Virus record (IMG/VR): IMGVR_UViG_3300050343_000281
Coordinates: 1 to 64,000 of that record
Length of the DNA stretch: 64,000 nucleotides
Strand: one strand, 5' to 3'
From: a virus
Shown: one piece after another, positions 58,804 to 64,000 of the stretch
How the letters are laid out: each line of letters opens with the position of its first letter
Position numbering within the stretch: the stretch's first letter is position 1
The notes under the pieces: model-generated
The model's database searches: none
What the model saw: only the letters and a program-made list of their open reading frames with translations
Told to the model about the DNA's origin: nothing
Position numbers and translations under genes: made by a program

Positions 58804-59210
58804 TGGCAAAAATAAATAACTATAAAGCTATATCTTACGAAGACTATTCAGAAGAAGCTGCTGAAATAATGGAAGACCTTGCTGATATTCTAAATCCTTT
58901 TATGAGGGAAGTGACCGATGTAATAAACGGTAATCTAGATTTTGAGAACTTACAACAAAATATAGTAGAGTTACAAGTTACTGTAAATTCTAATGGAGTA
59001 CCTAATGTAAATAAACTAAATGTAGGGAGATCTTCTGTAAAAGGACTAGATGTCATAAATGCTAGAAATCTTACAAATTCAAGTACTTATCCTACAGCTA
59101 AACCATTTATATCATTTTCTCCAACAACTACGTCAAATGTAGTTACTTTAAATAATATCAGTGGTTTACCAGCTAACAACAAATTTATATTAACAATAGT
59201 AGTATATTAA
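58803..59210 (+). CDS. Tail-associated protein (135 aa)
   Basis: Overlaps the nozzle stop by one base (TAATG). Helical N-terminus (YSEEAAEIMEDLADILNPFM), beta C-terminus with Thr/Asn runs (FISFSPTTTSNVVTLNNISG). Similar small proteins follow the nozzle gene in podoviruses; the function is not known. Confidence 0.7.
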   Translation: MAKINNYKAISYEDYSEEAAEIMEDLADILNPFMREVTDVINGNLDFENLQQNIVELQVTVNSNGVPNVNKLNVGRSSVKGLDVINARNLTNSSTYPTAKPFISFSPTTTSNVVTLNNISGLPANNKFILTIVVY

Positions 59211-59220
59211 TTATTTGATT

Positions 59221-59233
59221 TTTAACAACTATA
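59221..59233 (+). promoter_or_regulatory. Late-type promoter box TTTAACAACTATA
   Basis: 32 nt before the GTG at 59266; followed by GGTATA, closest of all copies to a T7/SP6-like ACTATAGG start. Confidence 0.8.
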
Positions 59234-59265
59234 GGTATATAATATCAATGAAATAGGGTGGAAGA

Positions 59266-60969
59266 GTGTCTAAAAAAACAATTAGAGACCGCAGATTAAC
59301 TGGAGAAAATAGCCTAACCAACGTACTAGCTGGACAAGGTGGAGCTGTGTCTGAAGATCCAACTCAGCCTGGAATTACTGGGACTCCAGAAGATGGTACT
59401 GGTACTTCAGTAAAAACTACTACAAGTACTCAAGCTGGACAGCAACAAGCTGGACAACAGAATCAACAAAAACCTAATATTGCTACAAAAACCCCTAAAC
59501 AACCAGCTAGATCTGGAATGTTCACAAACATAAAACAATTCTTAGAAAAAAATAAACCTGCTGTTCAACAAATGGGAGAACAAGCTGGTAGACAATTTGC
59601 TACTACTGCTGAAAAAGTAAAAGAACAAGCTAAAACAGCAGACATAGGGTACCAAAGAAGATTACAAGAATCACAAGAAGCCATTGGATCTCAATTAACT
59701 GGTGGACAACAAGCTATAGAAACTGCTTTACAAGCTGCACCAGGCCAGTCTACAACACCTGCAGAAGATATTACAACTCCTACAGAACAACCAGAACAAA
59801 GAACTTTGTCTGATTATGCAAAACAAGCTGAAGAATTAGCTGCAAGTACATCCTCTTTAAATTTACAAGATCAAATAAAAAAAGCAGAACAACTACAAAA
59901 ACAATCACAAGGTATTTTAACAGACGCTGGAAGAAGAGATTTACTTAAAGATGTGTTTGGTAGAGGAACTAGACAATATACTAGTGGATCGCAAGCATTA
60001 GATAATTTATTACTTGCTGCAGATCCAAGAGCTGGACAAAGACTAGAAGAGACTATACAAACTTCAGCTAGAGGTTTAGAAGACGTTTCTAGAAGGCAAC
60101 AAGCTGCTGCTGAATCTTTTCAAGCACTGAAACAAAGAGCTGGTGGAGTTGGTGATATATTAGAAAAGCAATCTGAACAAGCCTTGCAACAACAGTTCGA
60201 AGATGCATCAGACTCTCAAGGTGGGTATTTACAGCAAAGAAGTGGTATATTAGGAGATATTATAGCAGGTGCTAATAAACAATTTCAAGATATATATAAA
60301 AATTTACAATATAATTATATAGATAATGACAGGTACTTAACACAAAAGTCGGAAAATCCAGATACCATAAGTTATAATTTTAATGAAAATTTATATGATC
60401 AATATAACTTAGATAAATTGGGATACGATAGAGCAAAGTTTGATAAAATAATAAAAGACTATATGCCAAGAAGCTTATATAAATATAAATCTACAAAAGG
60501 TGAAGATTTGTATAATGATGATCCTGGACATAATAATGATATATGGGTTAGTGGCAAAGAAAGAAGAGAACAAAATAAAGCTGTAGATACTTTTAAAGCC
60601 CAAATAGAAAATTATTTAAACGAAGGAATGTCTCCTGAAATGCAAAAAGTAGACGGACTAGAAATAAATCCATATGCTTTATCAGCTATTAATAGCTACC
60701 TAACAGGACAAGGACAAGCTTCTTTATCTGATCTATTAGCAGGGTCTGATATAGATCCAGAAAAATTTTACGGATTCTCTGCAGAAAATGCAGCTAGAAT
60801 AAATGCTCTTAAGAGATTAAGAGGAGAAGCAGAAGTATTACCAAGTGAAAATTATTTTAGATTAGAAGATTTACAAAATTTATTAGGAAACAAAGGTGGG
60901 TATGAATTAGAAAATTTATACGATGATATACTTTATCCATACCTTAATCCAGATAGACCAAGAAGTTAA
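59266..60969 (+). CDS. Gln-rich internal virion / ejection protein (567 aa)
   Basis: GTG start behind a GGTGGAAGAG site. Gln/Ala/Thr-rich, low-complexity N-terminal half (QAGQQQAGQQNQQKPNIATK), helical middle, and a C-terminal region with Tyr/Asp. The composition and position match inner-core or ejected proteins of podoviruses. Confidence 0.72.
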   Translation: MSKKTIRDRRLTGENSLTNVLAGQGGAVSEDPTQPGITGTPEDGTGTSVKTTTSTQAGQQQAGQQNQQKPNIATKTPKQPARSGMFTNIKQFLEKNKPAVQQMGEQAGRQFATTAEKVKEQAKTADIGYQRRLQESQEAIGSQLTGGQQAIETALQAAPGQSTTPAEDITTPTEQPEQRTLSDYAKQAEELAASTSSLNLQDQIKKAEQLQKQSQGILTDAGRRDLLKDVFGRGTRQYTSGSQALDNLLLAADPRAGQRLEETIQTSARGLEDVSRRQQAAAESFQALKQRAGGVGDILEKQSEQALQQQFEDASDSQGGYLQQRSGILGDIIAGANKQFQDIYKNLQYNYIDNDRYLTQKSENPDTISYNFNENLYDQYNLDKLGYDRAKFDKIIKDYMPRSLYKYKSTKGEDLYNDDPGHNNDIWVSGKERREQNKAVDTFKAQIENYLNEGMSPEMQKVDGLEINPYALSAINSYLTGQGQASLSDLLAGSDIDPEKFYGFSAENAARINALKRLRGEAEVLPSENYFRLEDLQNLLGNKGGYELENLYDDILYPYLNPDRPRS

Positions 60970-60970
60970 T

Positions 60971-61057
60971 ATGAAATTATATGCAGATTACTTAAAAGAA
61001 AGAGAAAATATAGAATGTAAATATAATGAATATATATTTGCTACTTATAAAATATAA
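60971..61057 (+). CDS. Possible microprotein (28 aa)
   Basis: A short frame starting 2 nt after the preceding stop (MKLYADYLKERENIECKYNE...), coupled by spacing to the internal protein gene. Weak support. Confidence 0.4.
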   Translation: MKLYADYLKERENIECKYNEYIFATYKI

Positions 61058-61129
61058 TATAAAATAAATAAAATTTTATCCGTAATCATTAAGTAATTAT
61101 GTTATAAAAATTAAACAGGAGAATATAAA

Positions 61130-62077
61130 ATGCCTATAGCAGTAGGAACAGCGTTAGCACTATCAGCAGGAGCAAGTGCTTTAGGAAATTACCTTGGAGG
61201 AAAAGCCCAAGAAAGGGGCGCTAAAGCAGCAGCAGCCACCCAGGCTAGAGCACAGGCAAAAATCCAAAAAATGCTAGAAGACATCGGAATACCTTCTGTA
61301 GAAGCTCAACAAATATCTTTAGAAGCTCCAGAATTAGTAGGATTGCTAAATGCAGAACAACTAGAAGATACAGAACTTAAACAAATACAAGAAGATACAA
61401 GGCTTAGAGAAGCTCAAATGGATGCTTTACGTAATCTCCAAACTCTTGGAGAAGTTGGACTATCTCCAGAAGAAAGAGCACAAAGATCTGAAATGTTAAG
61501 ACAGGGTGCTGCTCAAGAACAGGCTAGACAAAAACAAATACTACAAGGAATGGCTCAAAGAGGTACTTTAGATTCTGGAGCATCATTACTAGCTCAACTA
61601 CAATCAAGTTCTGCAGCAGGAGCTGATACGAGAAGACAATCTGAACAAATGGCAGCAGATATAGCAGCTAGAAGACGACAAGCTTTAGCACAAGCTGGAT
61701 CTATGGCTAGTACAATGAGTGCGGAAGATTTTAGAAGAGGAGCTACTACAGCATCTGCACAAGATCAAATAGCGAGGTTTAATGCAATGCAAAGAGCTGG
61801 AACAGCTCAACAAAATTTAGCAGCAAAACAAAATATTGCTAACCAAAAAGCAGATTTAGCTAATCAACAACAAATATATAATAAACAACTACTACAACAG
61901 CGTTATCAAAATGAAATGGATAAAGCTAGAACTTTAGCTGGAGTAGAATCTCAAGGTGCTACACAACAAGCTAATTATAAACTACAACAAGGTTCTGCAC
62001 AAGCTGGAGTGTATTCTGGATTAGGAAATGCAGCTATGACATCAGGATTAGCTTACGCAGATTACAAGAAACCATAA
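61130..62077 (+). CDS. Internal virion protein, T7 gp14-like (315 aa)
   Basis: The N-terminal Ala/Gly-rich hydrophobic helix (PIAVGTALALSAGASALGNY) is followed by long Ala/Gln/Arg helices (QAKIQKMLEDIGIP, QRGTLDSGASLLAQLQSSSA). This is the pattern of ejected proteins that form a channel across the cell envelope. AGGAGAAT precedes the ATG. Confidence 0.78.
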   Translation: MPIAVGTALALSAGASALGNYLGGKAQERGAKAAAATQARAQAKIQKMLEDIGIPSVEAQQISLEAPELVGLLNAEQLEDTELKQIQEDTRLREAQMDALRNLQTLGEVGLSPEERAQRSEMLRQGAAQEQARQKQILQGMAQRGTLDSGASLLAQLQSSSAAGADTRRQSEQMAADIAARRRQALAQAGSMASTMSAEDFRRGATTASAQDQIARFNAMQRAGTAQQNLAAKQNIANQKADLANQQQIYNKQLLQQRYQNEMDKARTLAGVESQGATQQANYKLQQGSAQAGVYSGLGNAAMTSGLAYADYKKP

Positions 62078-62088
62078 AAAGGAGATAC

Positions 62089-63432
62089 ATGAAAAATCCA
62101 TTTTTAGATCTAATAAACAAAGAAAGAGATGAATACATAACTGCTATTCCAGAAGTAGAAGATGGTATTTTACAAGAAGAGTATCCAACTTTAGATAATT
62201 TACCAGATATAGGATCTAAAGATCCCATAGAAGAGATTAGAAAAGAAGCTGTAGCAAGTTCTGTTCCAAAATTAAGTGAGCAAAAAGGTTTATTAGCTTC
62301 TAATGACGCAGCTAAAACAATAGAAGATGCTGCAGCAAGTCTAGACTTGTCTAAAACAGATGAAGATGTAGAAAGTGACGAGCCTACTAGTGATATGCAA
62401 AAATATAAAAACTTAATAGAAGAGTACAGAGCTAATAGAGAAGGTAGAGCAAAAAAAATAGAAGCTGCTGCAGAACAAGATAGAAAGACAAGGTTACTAA
62501 ACAATCTAAGTAAAGCAATGGCTCAACTAAATACAGGATTAGCATCAGGATATGCTAATATTAAAGTAGATCCTATAGATCTAGGTCCAGCAGATGCAGA
62601 AGCTAAAGTAAGAGCTGCACAGCAAGGGAAATTAGGAGAGTTGTTAACTGAGTATAAGCTACAAAAAACTATGGGACCTGAAACCGAAAGTGCTGCAGAA
62701 AAACTTAAAAGAGAAAAAATGGAAGCTGATAGAGATTATAAAAAAGAACAAATAAGTAAAATAAGAGGCGAAGGAATATATGCTAAGAAAGAAGAAAAAG
62801 AAGACAAAAAGCCTACCATTTTTGAAAAAAAATTAGAAGAAAAAGCAGCAGAAGATTATATAAAAGTTCAACAAGTAGCAGAAGATTCTGTAAAACAAAA
62901 TGCACAATTAGAAGATGCTTTACAGTCTCAATTAAAATTTTCAAAAGACACTGTTTTTGGTACAGGTTTATTGTACTCGGATCTTCCTTTTACTGATAAA
63001 AGCCCTTTTAGGGGATTAAACAGAGAAGCAGAACAATTAGATGCAAAATACAAACAATTAGGCCTAGATAAAATGGTAAAAATGTTTAGCGGTATGTCAA
63101 AAGCAGTAGATTCTGATGCAGAAAGATTAGCTTTTGAAAAAACCACACCTAGTATAAAAAATGATGATGCTACAAATACTCAAATTATTTTAGGAGCTAA
63201 AGCTATTAACTTTAGAAATAAAGTAGAAGCTAAAGCTCAACAAAAATATTTAAAAGAGCACGGAGACTTAAAAGAATATACAAGTCCTATGATGGACACT
63301 CCTACTTCAGTAGTTGTAGATAAAACCGGTAATTTTAAGTTAATACCAACTAAACAATTAGACTTAGCTCAAAAAAATGGCTTTATGACTATTGATAATT
63401 ATGCCAACTCTTTAATATATTCTGATAAATAA
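62089..63432 (+). CDS. Internal virion protein (447 aa)
   Basis: Charged, helical protein following the gp14-like gene. Rich in Lys/Glu with long coils (KLKREKMEADRDYKKEQISK). A C-terminal globular part includes GLDKMVKMFSGMSKAVDSDA. Probably ejected with DNA; the family is not recognised. Confidence 0.7.
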   Translation: MKNPFLDLINKERDEYITAIPEVEDGILQEEYPTLDNLPDIGSKDPIEEIRKEAVASSVPKLSEQKGLLASNDAAKTIEDAAASLDLSKTDEDVESDEPTSDMQKYKNLIEEYRANREGRAKKIEAAAEQDRKTRLLNNLSKAMAQLNTGLASGYANIKVDPIDLGPADAEAKVRAAQQGKLGELLTEYKLQKTMGPETESAAEKLKREKMEADRDYKKEQISKIRGEGIYAKKEEKEDKKPTIFEKKLEEKAAEDYIKVQQVAEDSVKQNAQLEDALQSQLKFSKDTVFGTGLLYSDLPFTDKSPFRGLNREAEQLDAKYKQLGLDKMVKMFSGMSKAVDSDAERLAFEKTTPSIKNDDATNTQIILGAKAINFRNKVEAKAQQKYLKEHGDLKEYTSPMMDTPTSVVVDKTGNFKLIPTKQLDLAQKNGFMTIDNYANSLIYSDK

Positions 63433-63443
63433 AGGAAATGTAA

Positions 63444-64000
63444 ATGAAAAATGATCAAGAAAAGTTAACATTCTTAGATGAAGATATATTAAATGAAACA
63501 AAAAGAGAGCCTTTAGAAGAAGATACTTTAACTTTTTTAGATGAAGGTGTTGAAAGTTTTTCACAAGATGTAATAGATAAAGATAAAATGAACATAGTAG
63601 AAGCATTGTCTAGAGCGGGAGTTAGTGGAGCTGCTCTTGGTCTTGCTCCCTTTGTTGGAGGAGCAGGAGAAGCTGGAAAAGTATTAGAAGATTTTGCAAG
63701 TCCCTCTGGTGAACCAGCTACTTATAAAGGTATGCCTATGGGTAAACCTAAATCTAAAGAAGAAATAAGAAAATTTAAAGATTATTCTGATCTTTTGTCT
63801 CAACTAAAAGAAGCTTATTATAAAGGAAGAGATGAAACAATAGAAAAAGAAAAAGAAGCAATAGAAGACTATCCAGTATTAGGTACTGGAGCTTTAATAG
63901 CAGGGTCAATACCTACTACAATATCTACTGGTGGATTAGCTGGTGGAGGAAGAGCTGCTCAATTAGCTAGTAAAGTACTACCAAAAGCTGAAAGTTTAAC
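63444..64000 (+). CDS. Large internal virion protein, N-terminus (partial, runs off right edge)
   Basis: ATG after AAAGGAA. The visible 185 residues contain two TFLDED/TFLDEG motifs, a Gly/Ala hydrophobic segment (ALSRAGVSGAALGLAPFVGG), a charged coil and a second hydrophobic segment (GTGALIAGSIPTTISTGGLA). The order after two internal proteins suggests the large, gp16-like ejection protein, often fused to a lytic transglycosylase or polymerase in other phages. Confidence 0.72.
   Translation, partial: MKNDQEKLTFLDEDILNETKREPLEEDTLTFLDEGVESFSQDVIDKDKMNIVEALSRAGVSGAALGLAPFVGGAGEAGKVLEDFASPSGEPATYKGMPMGKPKSKEEIRKFKDYSDLLSQLKEAYYKGRDETIEKEKEAIEDYPVLGTGALIAGSIPTTISTGGLAGGGRAAQLASKVLPKAESL

Noticed and set aside
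1-64000. tRNA genes, CRISPR arrays, integrase, insertion sequences
   Set aside because: No T-loop/anticodon pattern, spaced identical repeats, recombinase catalytic motif or IS-type ends were seen on reading; a tRNAscan or ISfinder search would be decisive.
1-64000. Bacteroidota (crAss-like) host or phage assignment
   Set aside because: The two-armed layout recalls crAss-like phages. However, strong AAGGAG sites, TTGACA/TATAAT promoters, the small terminase and the different portal and coat sizes do not fit.

Overview
The window is a contiguous piece of an AT-rich, tailed double-stranded DNA phage with a podovirus-like architecture. It has a large terminase, a portal, a scaffold and a coat protein, followed by a long appendage cluster. 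A 2031-residue nozzle or tubular-tail protein and Ala/Gln-rich internal virion (ejection) proteins come next. No tape-measure, sheath or integrase gene is visible. Genes start after strong AAGGAG-type ribosome sites. Several promoters are near-consensus sigma70 types (TTGACA, 16-18 bp, TATAAT). Products include lipoproteins, Sec signal peptides, a c-type cytochrome and a possible outer-membrane barrel. I infer a low-GC Gram-negative, probably aquatic host (Bdellovibrionota/Halobacteriovorax-like or Campylobacterota are candidates). The strong ribosome sites and TTGACA/TATAAT promoters argue against Bacteroidota.

Layout: positions 1-27.4 kb are transcribed leftward (minus strand). 1-2.7 kb holds tiny membrane and coiled-coil proteins, including a nested secreted protein; this is a possible lysis region. 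2.7-15.6 kb is the replication, recombination and nucleotide-processing block: family A DNA polymerase, DEDDh exonuclease, AEP-type primase, DnaB-like helicase, DUF1071 annealing protein, Fe-S PD-(D/E)XK nuclease and a possible pyrimidine-dimer glycosylase. Interspersed are two metzincin-like exported proteases, a cytochrome c and a rhodanese. 15.6-27.4 kb is an accessory zone of very small genes. It includes two NUMOD-like DNA-binding paralogues, a pentapeptide-repeat protein, an isolated fibre-like gene and many zinc-ribbon or membrane microproteins. This zone also holds a ~390-nt structured RNA (23.2-23.6 kb, plus strand) and a G-rich tandem repeat region (24.5-24.7 kb, candidate origin).

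From 27.47 kb to the right edge everything is rightward (plus strand): packaging and head genes (28.3-35.7 kb), a 15-kb fibre/appendage cluster (35.9-51.2 kb) containing a thioredoxin-like gene and a vanadium-haloperoxidase-family enzyme, then tail nozzle and internal virion proteins (51.3-64 kb; the last gene runs off the edge).

Regulation appears two-tiered. The leftward accessory genes have host-type sigma70 promoters, four of which carry a shared TGACACGTWGC-like element. Most plus-strand operons, and the structured RNA, are preceded by a near-invariant TTTAACAACTATA box. The box resembles the ACTATAG core of T7/SP6-type promoters, which predicts a phage single-subunit RNA polymerase encoded outside this window. 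The portal gene needs a -1 frameshift to reach its natural C-terminus. Function calls rest on motif reading only; no database search was run.
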